DNA of 33,527 bases from Pyxidicoccus fallax. GTDB lineage: Bacteria > Myxococcota > Myxococcia > Myxococcales > Myxococcaceae. The notes under the pieces were generated by a model. The model was not told the origin of the DNA, did not search any database, and worked only from the letters and a program-made list of their open reading frames with translations. Below are positions 23,901 to 30,994 of the stretch, one piece after another; the first letter of the stretch is position 1; the number at the start of each line of letters is the position of its first letter. The stretch is from the NCBI RefSeq assembly GCF_012933655.1, contig NZ_JABBJJ010000118.1, positions 1 through 33,527 on the forward strand. Reading direction: 5' to 3'. The translations under genes and the position numbers were made by a program.

Positions 23901-24966
23901 CTTCTACCGTGACGCGGACGGTGACGGTTATGGCAACAGCAGCCAGTCCACGCAGGCGTGCTCGCGACCGAGCGGGTACGTGTCAAACACCAGCGACTGT
24001 AACGACTCCAACTCCGGCGTCCGTCCGGGAGCGACCGAGGTCTGCGACTCCATCGACAACAACTGCAATGGCTCGACGGACGAAGACGTGAAGTCCACCT
24101 TCTACCGCGACGCGGACGGGGATGGTTACGGCAACGCGAACTCAACGACTGCCGCCTGCGGCCAGCCTGGCGGTTACGTAACGAACGCAAGCGACTGTAA
24201 CGACACCAGCGCAAGCATCCGCCCCGGCGCCTCGGAGGTCTGCGACTCCATCGACAACAATTGCAATGGTTCGACAGACGAAGGCGTTGTCCCGACGTGG
24301 TACCGAGACGCCGATGCAGACGGATATGGCACCTCAAGCCAGACAACACAGGCGTGCTCACAACCTGGAGGCTATGTGTCGAATGCTAGCGACTGCAACG
24401 ACGCCTACGCGAGCATCCGCCCAGGGGCAACCGAGGTCTGCAATGGTGGAGACGACAATTGCAATGGCGAAACGGACGAGGGAGTTCGCACAACCTATTA
24501 TGCCGATGGCGATGGCGATGGCTATGGAGACTCGATCATCTATCGCCAGCTTTGTGCACGCCCTCCTGGCTATAGCCTGATTGGCGGAGACTGTCGCGAC
24601 TGGGACGCAACAATGTATCCTGGCAATGCAGAAGTCTGTGATACCAAGGATAATGATTGCGACGGTGTTGTGGACGACGGCCTTACGGTCCCTACCTGGT
24701 ACCGCGACGCGGACGGCGACGGGTACGGCCGCAACACCGAAACGACCGGGGCCTGTTCGCGCCCATCCGGATACTCCGCCACTTCCGGTGACTGCGATGA
24801 CTCGGATGGAGCAGTTTCGCCTGGTGCGTCGGAGGAGTGTGGCGACGGCATCGACAACGACTGCAGAATCCAGACCAGTGATGTCTGCGACATCTGCGAC
24901 ATGTATCCCCTGACGGGCCTGGGTCCGGACACGCCGAGGCCGTGGTGCCCCAAGGAGCCGTATTGA
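20923..24966 (+). CDS. RCC1-repeat and MopRich-repeat lipoprotein
   Basis: The 1347-aa protein has a signal with lipobox VMGC (TGCVIVLLLTVMGC); the ATG at 20923 has GGAGAGGCAGGG upstream, and the ATG at 20959 is an alternative. Residues about 60-420 contain seven RCC1-type blades, each with a WxWGQNxxGQ motif (VWAWGQNVAGQ, VWVWGQNASGQ and so on), enough for one seven-bladed beta-propeller. From about 425 to 1320 there are about 12 repeats of roughly 67 aa with YRDADGDGYG, GYVSNASDCND and CDxxDNNCNGSTDEG, the 'putative metal-binding' MopRich repeat, with paired cysteines and Asp-rich, calcium-like loops. It is probably a long surface adhesin or structural protein. Whether the propeller binds a partner cannot be told. 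Confidence 0.88.
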   Translation: MAIRSSHLSRHDMAGPRHRLTGCVIVLLLTVMGCGEPEPVSDKGIETATARQELTSLRVSQTVASGAYHSLFLKKDGEVWAWGQNVAGQLGTGSTSSTPQPQPGKVNGLPAIKAIAAGIAHSVALDVSGNVWVWGQNASGQAGLGTAGGTVLVPTKVAALSGIKSIAANGNFSLALGEDGRLWAWGQNTSGQVGTGATSVSVATPTVVQGLPTLQSMVAGVNHVLALDGDGKVWGWGQNTSGQVGTGSTSTTVLTPTQVTTLPRAKALAAGVGHSLVVDEQFGNVWAWGQNTFGQVGTGSTSSTPVLAPTPVSGVFAVTAIAAGHNSSLVIIGNGIVVAWGHNAFGQLGNGTTVNSASPVNVTGLSNAKAIAAGAQHALALRPGCPVWAWGNNGQGQLGTGTTSTAATTAPVSTLLINTFYFDGDMDGFGDEYIAEQACDPSPGFVEELDCDDYTPTTYPGAPEMCNGVDESCDGVVDDGNPSGGENCATGKLGVCAAGTTACTDGSVVCQQNQAASDEQCDSLDNDCDGESDEDNPGGLEDCATGQQGVCGEGVTYCTHGAIECVQKEPASTEVCDSRDNDCNGQPDDGLTFQTWYRDQDGDNYGLSSQSVQACTQPSGHAPNAGDCDDANRGLNPGATEQCDGVDNDCDTLVDEGLPTQNWYRDADGDGYGDTSQTVQNCRQPSGYVANAGDCHDGNAAIRPGETEVCDSVDNDCDAQVDEGLMSTWYRDADADGYGHAAQSNQACAQPAGYVSNATDCDDANAAIKPGATEVCDSVDNNCSGAVDEGLAVLTWYRDADGDTYGISTNTLQKCGQPAGYVSNASDCNDGSAGIKPGATEVCDGADNNCNGSTDEGVGTTYYRDADSDGYGNVGLPTQACSQPSGYVSNSSDCNDANANIRPGGTEVCDNADNNCNGSTDEGVGSTYYRDADGDGYGSASQPAVACSQPGGYVSNASDCNDSSSGIRPGASEVCDGADNNCNGSTDEGVKSTFYRDADGDGYGNSSQSTQACSRPSGYVSNTSDCNDSNSGVRPGATEVCDSIDNNCNGSTDEDVKSTFYRDADGDGYGNANSTTAACGQPGGYVTNASDCNDTSASIRPGASEVCDSIDNNCNGSTDEGVVPTWYRDADADGYGTSSQTTQACSQPGGYVSNASDCNDAYASIRPGATEVCNGGDDNCNGETDEGVRTTYYADGDGDGYGDSIIYRQLCARPPGYSLIGGDCRDWDATMYPGNAEVCDTKDNDCDGVVDDGLTVPTWYRDADGDGYGRNTETTGACSRPSGYSATSGDCDDSDGAVSPGASEECGDGIDNDCRIQTSDVCDICDMYPLTGLGPDTPRPWCPKEPY
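22708..24840 (+). repeat. Tandem coding repeats of about 200 bp (MopRich units)
   Basis: Units begin at the Trp/Tyr-Tyr-Arg-Asp codons, for example at 22708, 22909, 23107 and 23308, about 198-201 bp apart. Units between about 23.3 and 24.2 kb are most alike. Units at 24.2-24.7 kb have many more A/T third positions. Confidence 0.8.
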
Positions 24967-24992
24967 TGCGGCACCGAACACGGGAAGAAGTC

Positions 24993-25012
24993 GGCCGGGA
25001 GCATGACCGGCC
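24993..25012. terminator. Small GC hairpin after the RCC1/MopRich gene
   Basis: GGCCGG (24993-24998) and CCGGCC (25007-25012) flank an 8-nt loop 26 bp after the stop codon. A much longer hairpin follows at 25031-25079. Confidence 0.4.
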
Positions 25013-25030
25013 TGCGTGCTCACGGGGATA

Positions 25031-25079
25031 AATGAGAGCCGGGTGGCCTTTGCTCGTGTGAAGGCCACCCGCGCTCATT
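25031..25079. terminator. Strong bidirectional terminator
   Basis: CGGGTGGCCTT (25040-25050) pairs perfectly with AAGGCCACCCG (25061-25071), and the stem continues with AATGAG (25031-25036) and CTCATT (25074-25079) across a small internal loop. It separates the convergent RCC1/MopRich and VWA genes. Confidence 0.75.
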
Positions 25080-25084
25080 CCCCA

Positions 25085-25891
25085 TCACCGCCCAAATCCC
25101 CCCAGCGCCGTCCGACTGAAGCTCGCGGCCCCCTGGCTCACGCGCACGGCGCTCTGGCTGAACACCTGGAACGCGGCGCGAATCTCCTGGGCGTTCTGCC
25201 CGGGCGTCAGAATCCACTTGTCCTCGATACCCATCTCCTGGAACACGCGGCGGAAGTTCGTGCGCCCGTCGTCGATGCCCATCGCCGCGACGATGTGGCT
25301 CTCCGCCCGCTGCAGGTCCTTCACCAGCGCCGCCACGTCCTTCGCCTTCGCCTTCTGCGAGTGCACGTCCGCGCCGTCCGTAATCAGCAGCGTCACCGTG
25401 CGCACCGGCACGCCGTTGTCGCTGAACTCCTGCGCCTTCGCCAGCACCGTGCCCAGCAGCACCACCGTCTGGTCATACAGCGGCGTGCCCATGTCCGCCT
25501 GGTAGTTCCCCGAGTGCATCCGCACCACGTCCTCCAGCGGCCGGAACGGGTTCAGCACATTCCCGTTCAGATACCGCGTGTGGAAGAGCACCCCGTCCTT
25601 CTGCTTGCTCGCCAGCAGCGCTTCGAGCACCAGGTTGTGCCCTTCGCACACCGTGTCCACGTGCCCCGCTTGCGCGATGCTCCCCGAGTCATCCGGCATC
25701 ACCGTCACCAGCACCACCTCGCTGGCCTGCACGTCCTCCACGCACACCCCGAGCCCCGCCTGGATTTGCGCCCCCAGGTCCACCACCGTCAGCGTCTGCA
25801 ACGCCGCCGTGCTCAGCACGCCCTGCGTGTGCGCGTCCTCGAAGAGCTTGCTGATCTTGGTGCCGTGGCCACCGCTCGACTTGCTGCTCAT
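25085..25891 (-). CDS. TerY-like VWA domain protein
   Basis: The ATG at 25891 gives 268 aa; GAGGG lies about 4 nt upstream. Almost the whole protein is a von Willebrand A domain: LVTVMPDDSGSIAQAG with MIDAS residues Asp67, Ser69 and Ser71, the MIDAS Thr in ADMGTPLYD, and LLITDGADVHS with the last MIDAS Asp. There is no signal peptide, so it is cytosolic, as are TerY-type VWA proteins, unlike extracellular integrin-like ones. It is the last gene of the operon with PP2C phosphatase, kinase and nicotinamidase-like hydrolase; TerY VWA, PP2C and kinase are known to occur as a TerY-P triad. It is 109 bp from the hydrolase gene, a gap that contains two hairpins. Confidence 0.88.
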   Translation of the reverse strand: MSSKSSGGHGTKISKLFEDAHTQGVLSTAALQTLTVVDLGAQIQAGLGVCVEDVQASEVVLVTVMPDDSGSIAQAGHVDTVCEGHNLVLEALLASKQKDGVLFHTRYLNGNVLNPFRPLEDVVRMHSGNYQADMGTPLYDQTVVLLGTVLAKAQEFSDNGVPVRTVTLLITDGADVHSQKAKAKDVAALVKDLQRAESHIVAAMGIDDGRTNFRRVFQEMGIEDKWILTPGQNAQEIRAAFQVFSQSAVRVSQGAASFSRTALGGFGR

Positions 25892-25906
25892 GTCCCTCAC
25901 TCCTTC

Positions 25907-25956
25907 GCCCTCTTCCCGAGGGCATGACTCCGCCGTTCCCGCTCCCCAAGCGGGAG
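25907..25956 (-). terminator. Two hairpins within the operon, upstream of the VWA gene
   Basis: GCCCTC/GAGGGC (25907-25912, 25918-25923) and CCCGCT/AGCGGG (25938-25943, 25949-25954) lie between the hydrolase and VWA genes. Neither has a T tract. They may reduce, rather than end, transcription into the VWA gene. Confidence 0.4.
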
Positions 25957-26000
25957 CAGGTCACTCGCATTCGTTGGACAGACTTCCGGCCCCGCTCAGC

Positions 26001-27065
26001 TCACGCGATGCGCAGGTCCGGCCAGCTCGCCAGCGGGTCCGTGGACTTCACCAGGTGCATGCCCGCGTCCGCGAAGCGCTTCAGCGCCGCCTCCGCCTGC
26101 GGCGTGAAGTCCGCCGCGAAGCCGCCCTTCCCGTTCGGCACCGTCACCGCCGACATGCAGTCCGTCAGCAGGTACACCTTGCGAGCCAGCGCCGCGTCCT
26201 GCGCGACAATCTCCCCCAGCAAGTCGTCGATGGAGCTCTTCACGCAGTGGCTCGCCGCCTGGCCCGCAATCACCACCGCGTCCGCCGTCAGCAGCGTCTT
26301 GAGGAACTGCGTGTTCCGCTGCGCCAGCGGCTGCCCGTCATGCCGCGACAGCACCTCCGGCCGCATCACCGAGTAGTTCTCCGTCAGCGGATTGCCGCCC
26401 TTCACCTCCGCCCAGGACTGCATGCCGCGCACGTACGAGTGGAACAGCCGCGCCTCCTGCACCACGCCCGCCAGCGCGTGCCCGTCGCTGCCCAGCAGGC
26501 AGTGCGGCGGCCACAGGTACAGCGTGTACTTCCCCGCCCGCTCCAATTCCTCGCAGTAGTACTTCACCTGCTTCAACAGCCACGGGTAGTTGCCCCCGCA
26601 CAGCCACTTCGCCACCGCGGGGTTCGGCCTCGCCTGCCCGCGCTCGATCTGCTCGCGCGTCACCTCGCGGTACGCCGTCAGCGGCTTGTCGTCCTGGTCC
26701 ACCCAGAAGGACGGGAAGAAAATCTGGTACGCGAAGTGGGTGTCGAGCGTCGCCGTCACGTTCGTCAGCGCGCCGAGGTTCTTGTAGATGAACTCGGCGA
26801 TGCGGCGGCTGTCGTCCACCGCCCCGCGCCCGGTGCGGCCCGCCACGTAGAGCGAGCCCTCCGGGAAGCAGAAGTCCTTCTGCACGTCGATGAGCAGCAG
26901 GTGCAGGTTGAACTTGTCCGTCGCCGCCACGGAGATGTCATTCGCTGCCCGCCAGGTGGCGGCGGTCTCCTGGAGCTTCCCGGCGTTGGGCCCGTAGCCG
27001 TACAGCTCGGCGTGGTTCGGCCGGTAGAACCCCGGCAGCGGCAGCTCCTTGGTTTGCGTCTTCAT
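26001..27065 (-). CDS. Nicotinamidase/isochorismatase-like cysteine hydrolase
   Basis: From the ATG at 27065 (GGA ribosome site upstream) the protein has 354 aa, longer than usual (about 200). Catalytic triad: Asp60 in LLLIDVQKDF, Lys222 in EVKGGNPLTENYS, Cys274 in IAGQAASHCVKSSIDDL. Metal-site residues include Asp108 and His110 in TLDTHF and His188 in WPPHCLLG, the last being the motif WPxHC typical of nicotinamidases. These enzymes hydrolyse nicotinamide to nicotinate for NAD salvage, or related amides. Extra length is at the N-terminus (about 50 residues) and in the middle. It sits between kinase (56-bp gap) and VWA protein, so a link of NAD metabolites with the phospho-switch is inferred, not shown. 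Substrate specificity cannot be assigned. Confidence 0.82.
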   Translation of the reverse strand: MKTQTKELPLPGFYRPNHAELYGYGPNAGKLQETAATWRAANDISVAATDKFNLHLLLIDVQKDFCFPEGSLYVAGRTGRGAVDDSRRIAEFIYKNLGALTNVTATLDTHFAYQIFFPSFWVDQDDKPLTAYREVTREQIERGQARPNPAVAKWLCGGNYPWLLKQVKYYCEELERAGKYTLYLWPPHCLLGSDGHALAGVVQEARLFHSYVRGMQSWAEVKGGNPLTENYSVMRPEVLSRHDGQPLAQRNTQFLKTLLTADAVVIAGQAASHCVKSSIDDLLGEIVAQDAALARKVYLLTDCMSAVTVPNGKGGFAADFTPQAEAALKRFADAGMHLVKSTDPLASWPDLRIA

Positions 27066-27121
27066 CGTCCTGCCCCCTGTGTGGCGCGAGGGCCGCGAGC
27101 CCGCGCGCATTGAAGAAACCC

Positions 27122-28993
27122 TCAGTTCATCCGCAGCGCGGCGATGTCCTGCCGCCCCACCACCACCAGCCCCTGCTTCGCCAGGAAGAGCTGGCTGCCC
27201 GAGTCCATGAAGGGCTCGGCATCCGGGAACTCGCGCACGGCTTCCAGCCGCCCCTGCCGCAGCTCCACCCGGATGAGCCCCGCGTCCGAGGCGCAGAAGA
27301 GCGCGTCCCCCACCGCGCACCGCCCCCGCGCGCCGTTGCCCAGCCACGAGCCGTCACCCGCGTCGGCCCTGGCGCTCGCGCGCACCGCCCCGTCCGAGCC
27401 CACCACCACGCAGTGGTGCACCATGCGGCCTCCCGCCTCCTCCGTGAGGAAGAGCCACGCATTGGCCCCGTCGAAGACACACTCCGCGTCCACGAGCTGT
27501 CCCGACGGCCACGGCAGCGTCAGTCCGTCCTTCAATCCCAAGCGGTTCGCGTCGAAGACGAAAGCCCCGCGCAGCCCTCCCGCGCGGTGGAAGCCCAGCC
27601 CGAAGCGCGGCCCCACGAAGAGCCGTGTCTGTCCTTCCAGCACGTCACCGACGCGCTCCGGCCCGTACGCCCCGTCCCGCCACAGTCCACCGCCCACCGC
27701 CCAGAAGCGGTGCCGCGCGTTGGCGGCGAAGGCGGGCCGTCCCTCCGGCGAATCCACGCCCACACGCTGCGCCGCACTCCCCGGCGCCAGCACCGCCATC
27801 TGCCCGCCCCGCCCCACCAGCGTCACGTCGCCCTGCAGCGCCCAGCGGAGCGACGGGTCCAGCGGGCCGCGGTACACGACGCTCCCGTCCTCTCGCCGGT
27901 AGGCACCGTCCGCGTGGTACAGCCAGCGCACCACACCGTCCTCGGCGGAGGCGTGCACCAGCACTCCGCGCGTGGTGAACAGGCGCGTCGCCGTCACCTG
28001 CCCTCGCGCCGAGGTGATGGGCGTGGTGGCCGCCGCGGCGTTCGGCTGGCACGTGGGGCACGCCGTGCGCGCATGCTCCAGGCCGCACGACGCGCACGGG
28101 GTGAAGCGCAACCCTTCCAGCAGCGGGAGTGGAAACGCGCCGCGCAGGTCCTCCACGAAGACGCGGTGCAGGTGGTGCAGCACGGCGTCCGGCAGCGTGG
28201 CCAGCGGCAGCGCGGGCTTGGGGTACTGCACGTCCGAATGGAAGACGGTGATGCGCTGGAGCACACGGCCCGCGGCCGTCGTCCGCGCCGCCGGAGTCTT
28301 CGGCCGATGGATGCCGCCATGCGGGCCCACGCACAGCAGGCTCTGCATCACCGAGACAGTGAAGGCATACCAATCGCTCTCCACGGATGGCGGCCTCGCG
28401 GGCACCAGGCTCCCACCAGCGCCGAGCCGCAGCGGGTCGAGGAACCGCTCGGTGAACACCGGGCAGAGGAACGCGCCGAACTGGAAGCTGTCCGCGTCGA
28501 TGAGGTACGCGTCCGACGCGCCAGCCACCAGCACGTTGAGGTCGTTGAAGTCCCCCACCACCACGCCCGCCGCGTGCAGGGCGTCGAGCGTCCGGTGCAG
28601 CCCGCGCAGCACCTCCACCACGCGCTCGGATGTGGCGCCCGCGCGGCGGAACGAGGGTTCACCGAAGCGGCGCAGCGGCTCCACGGCGTCCAGCTTGCGC
28701 ATGGCATAGCCCAGCACCGTGCGCTGCTTCTTGTCCGTGGCGAGCGCCTGCGGCACCACCACTCGGCCGGGCAGTCCGGTGGGAAAGGCGCGCAGCTTCT
28801 GCTGGTGCTGGTCCAGCCGGGCCCGCGCGGCGGCCTGCTCCGCCGGCTGCCCCGTGTAGTCCGGGTGCTCGGGCGGCTTGAACAGCTTCAGCGCGCGACC
28901 GTCCCCCAGGTCGAACACGTCCGCCTCGCCGCCCTTGCCCAGGGCGCTCGCCGGATCCACCTTCACCCGCCTGCCCTCGAGCCAGACCTCCAT
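27122..28993 (-). CDS. Protein kinase-like protein with zinc ribbon and C-terminal beta repeats
   Basis: The 623-aa protein starts at the ATG at 28993, with GGAGG about 9 nt upstream inside the PP2C gene end. Residues 1-220 are a eukaryotic-like kinase fold: Gly loop GKGGEADVF (19-27), Lys36 in ALKLFK, catalytic loop VVVGDFNDLNVLV (Asp148, Asn153 in place of HRDxxxxN), and Mg-binding LIDADSFQF (Asp166, DAD for DFG). A zinc ribbon follows with Cys300, 303, 312 and 315. The rest (about 330-620) shows repeated strands, likely a beta-propeller. The atypical loops and zinc ribbon agree with the kinase of TerY-P triads. It is probably active, since Lys, Asp, Asn and Asp remain. The PP2C partner starts 4 bp upstream. 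Confidence 0.85.
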   Translation of the reverse strand: MEVWLEGRRVKVDPASALGKGGEADVFDLGDGRALKLFKPPEHPDYTGQPAEQAAARARLDQHQQKLRAFPTGLPGRVVVPQALATDKKQRTVLGYAMRKLDAVEPLRRFGEPSFRRAGATSERVVEVLRGLHRTLDALHAAGVVVGDFNDLNVLVAGASDAYLIDADSFQFGAFLCPVFTERFLDPLRLGAGGSLVPARPPSVESDWYAFTVSVMQSLLCVGPHGGIHRPKTPAARTTAAGRVLQRITVFHSDVQYPKPALPLATLPDAVLHHLHRVFVEDLRGAFPLPLLEGLRFTPCASCGLEHARTACPTCQPNAAAATTPITSARGQVTATRLFTTRGVLVHASAEDGVVRWLYHADGAYRREDGSVVYRGPLDPSLRWALQGDVTLVGRGGQMAVLAPGSAAQRVGVDSPEGRPAFAANARHRFWAVGGGLWRDGAYGPERVGDVLEGQTRLFVGPRFGLGFHRAGGLRGAFVFDANRLGLKDGLTLPWPSGQLVDAECVFDGANAWLFLTEEAGGRMVHHCVVVGSDGAVRASARADAGDGSWLGNGARGRCAVGDALFCASDAGLIRVELRQGRLEAVREFPDAEPFMDSGSQLFLAKQGLVVVGRQDIAALRMN

Positions 28994-28997
28994 GGCG

Positions 28998-29801
28998 TCA
29001 GGCCCTCCCCATGCGGCGGCGCAGCACCACCACCGTGGTGTCGTCCGGCAGCAGCCCCGGCGTGCGCACCATGCGGCGGGCCTCGAAGTCCGCGCGCACC
29101 GACTCGCGGTTGAGCAGCGTCAGGTGCCGGCGCAGCGCGTCCGGGTTCGCGAAGTAGCGGTCCTCCGTCCACAGCCGTGACAGCGGGCCCACCGGCTCGT
29201 CCTTGTCTGGGATTCGCGTCGTGGCGAGCCGCGACAGGTCCACCGCTCCATCCGTCCCGAGCATCAGCGCGTGCACGTCCTCCGTGGGCACCAGCGCCCG
29301 TGCCGCCAGGGGGACTTCGTCACCACGAATCAGCGCGTACGCGAGGTACGGCGGCGCGTTGCCCGGAAACGGCCCGAGCGGGTGCACCTCGCCGTTGAGT
29401 GCCCACACACCGTCTCCCGCGGAGAAGACGAGCGTCTTCTCGGGCGTCACCACCGCGCCCACCACCGTGAAGAGGAAGTCGCCCAGCGCGTCCCGCCCCA
29501 GGTCCGCCCGGAGCTCACCCAGCAGGCACAGCACGTCCTCGCGCAGGCCCGGGAGGAAGGTGGATTCCTCCACGCGCTCGCCCTCCGCGAGCCGCTGCAG
29601 CGCAGCCTGCACCAGCCTCCGGACTCCGAGCTGCGCGCCCAGCTCACTGCACGGCTGGCTGCCGCATCCGTCCGCGACGACGGCCACCAGCCCGTGCTCG
29701 CTGGCGCGCACGCACAGCGCATCCTGGTTGTTGCGTCCCGCCCGAGCGTGCTCCCGGCCCAGCACCGAGGCGGCGGCGATGTCGAAGGGAAACGCGGACA
29801 T
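28998..29801 (-). CDS. PP2C-family protein phosphatase
   Basis: From the ATG at 29801 (GGAG five nt upstream) this 267-aa protein holds the PP2C motifs: GRNNQDALCV with Asp27, AVVADGCGSQPCSE with Asp44 and Gly45, FSAGDGVWAL, MLGTDGAVDL, and LPDDTTVVVLRRR. These Asp residues bind the two metal ions used for Ser/Thr dephosphorylation. No signal peptide or TM segment is present, so it is cytosolic. It is the first gene of the leftward operon and ends 4 bp before the kinase, which argues that it opposes that kinase. The promoter is predicted about 180 bp upstream (29981-30009). Confidence 0.9.
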   Translation of the reverse strand: MSAFPFDIAAASVLGREHARAGRNNQDALCVRASEHGLVAVVADGCGSQPCSELGAQLGVRRLVQAALQRLAEGERVEESTFLPGLREDVLCLLGELRADLGRDALGDFLFTVVGAVVTPEKTLVFSAGDGVWALNGEVHPLGPFPGNAPPYLAYALIRGDEVPLAARALVPTEDVHALMLGTDGAVDLSRLATTRIPDKDEPVGPLSRLWTEDRYFANPDALRRHLTLLNRESVRADFEARRMVRTPGLLPDDTTVVVLRRRMGRA

Positions 29802-29974
29802 GACTCTCCGGTGGCCCTCTTCGGGCACGAACGGCGGGATGACGCACCGAGGACGGCTCGCCTCCCCGTGGCCTCCCCACGGGCGGCGGTCGCCTCACGC
29901 CCCTGGAGCGGACACCGGGCACGCCTCTCCTCTCGTGGCGCGGGCGGTGCCTTGCTCCAGGTTCGTGTTTCTAC

Positions 29975-29991
29975 GACACCAACATAGTGTC
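29975..29991. promoter_or_regulatory. Inverted-repeat operator over the -10 of the PP2C operon
   Basis: GACAC (29975-29979) and GTGTC (29987-29991) flank 7 nt and frame the predicted -10 box (29981-29986). The string CATAGTGTCCA at its right side recurs in the site at 32605-32628 upstream of the Nudix regulator. Binding here should block the promoter. Confidence 0.6.
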
Positions 29992-30009
29992 CATGCGACA
30001 CCATGTCAA
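29981..30009 (-). promoter_or_regulatory. Predicted sigma-70-type promoter of the PP2C-kinase-hydrolase-VWA operon
   Basis: On the minus strand, -35 TTGACA (30009-30004) is followed by a 17-nt spacer and -10 TATGTT (29986-29981). The -35 box is a perfect consensus, and the -10 matches four of six positions. It lies about 180 nt upstream of the PP2C start. Confidence 0.6.
29997..30007. promoter_or_regulatory. Second short palindrome, overlapping the -35 box
   Basis: GACA-CCA-TGTC (29997-30007) overlaps the -35 of the promoter and lies 6 nt from the first inverted repeat. It could be a second, weaker contact for the same repressor. Short palindromes are frequent, so this call is tentative. Confidence 0.35.
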
Positions 30010-30071
30010 ACCAATCGGGTCCTCCGGCACCGGAGGGCAGGGCGGCTGTAGACTGGTGGTCAGGTCACTCC

Positions 30072-30977
30072 ATGGAGTCCGCCATCCGTCCCCTTCGCAT
30101 CGCCGACAACCGCCTGTTGATGCCTGGGGTCATCGGCGTGCGAGAACCGTTCAGCATCTCCTTCGGCCAGCTGGTGCATGTGCTCGTCGGGCCCGACGCG
30201 GGGTTCCCCGAGTACCGGCCGCTGGATGACTGGAAGCATGAGGTCGCACTGGCGGAGGTGCGCTCACTTCCGCCCGAGCTGCGGAAGGAGGCTGGCATCC
30301 GGCTGCCCGAGGAAGAACTGGCCGAGATGGACGCCTACGACCGGGAGATGGCGGAATTCCAGCAGTCGTCCTCGTTCGATGATTCAGAGCGCGCGGGGCT
30401 GCGCCTCGAGCAGCAAGCCAGGCTGACCCGACTGGACGAGCAGGCACGCCGAGTGCTCGATGCGCGCGGACACGCCTACTGGCTGGTTGGGTTTACACGG
30501 CACACAGACATGCTCTGGGTGCACCGCATCGGAGGTGCCAGTCCCTTCCAGGCGTGTACCGGAAGGTGGTGCCGCATCCGCGAGGTCGAGCCCCATGGCG
30601 CGCCCGCGGCCTGGATGGACTCCGCCCAGTACGGCACGCTGTGGAGCGTGCGCTGGGCGGACCGGGCGCTCCGGGCCTTGAGCGGGGGTGAAGTCACCGA
30701 GTCGACGCTGCTGTTCGCGTGCCGGAGCGAAAACGCCTGCCGGTTCCTGGACGACGACGTCGCGCGGGCGGGAGCCGAAGCGGCGGCGCGGATGAGCGCG
30801 GGGGCGGACGAGGTGATGCTTCCCCTTCACGGACCGGCGCGGCGGGTGCGGCTTCCCGCCTTCATCATGCCCACCTGGGCGCTGCATCCCCTCGAGGAGC
30901 TCCCCGGAAACTCCGAGCCGCGGGAGGTCGAGGTACCCGCCGAGGATGCCTGGGTGCTCGTGAAGGACCTGCGCTGA
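30072..30977 (+). CDS. Unknown protein, paralog A of a tandem pair
   Basis: The ATG at 30072 (AGG about 7 nt upstream) gives 301 aa starting ESAIRPLRIADNRLLMPGVIG. There is no signal peptide, TM segment or motif that I recognise. It is clearly a paralog of the next gene: both share a PGVIGVR start, SFGxxVHVLVGPDAGFPE, LWVHRIGGAxPF, RWADRALRALSGGEVTE, AGADEVxxPLHGPARRVRLPAF and VPAEDAWVL. A conserved run of this kind over the whole length suggests one globular, possibly enzymatic or ligand-binding domain. It is divergent from the PP2C operon, with the operator site in between, so it may be part of the same regulon. Function cannot be assigned. Confidence 0.75.
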   Translation: MESAIRPLRIADNRLLMPGVIGVREPFSISFGQLVHVLVGPDAGFPEYRPLDDWKHEVALAEVRSLPPELRKEAGIRLPEEELAEMDAYDREMAEFQQSSSFDDSERAGLRLEQQARLTRLDEQARRVLDARGHAYWLVGFTRHTDMLWVHRIGGASPFQACTGRWCRIREVEPHGAPAAWMDSAQYGTLWSVRWADRALRALSGGEVTESTLLFACRSENACRFLDDDVARAGAEAAARMSAGADEVMLPLHGPARRVRLPAFIMPTWALHPLEELPGNSEPREVEVPAEDAWVLVKDLR

Positions 30978-30994
30978 AGCCAGGAGGTCACCGC

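Noticed and set aside
22708..24840. CRISPR-like array of regular repeats
   Set aside because: Units are about 200 bp, diverged, and in frame within one coding sequence; they are protein repeats.
27110..29113. Long open frame on the plus strand opposite the kinase gene
   Set aside because: Low-complexity, Arg/His/Pro-rich composition and no start signal; the opposite strand has kinase motifs.
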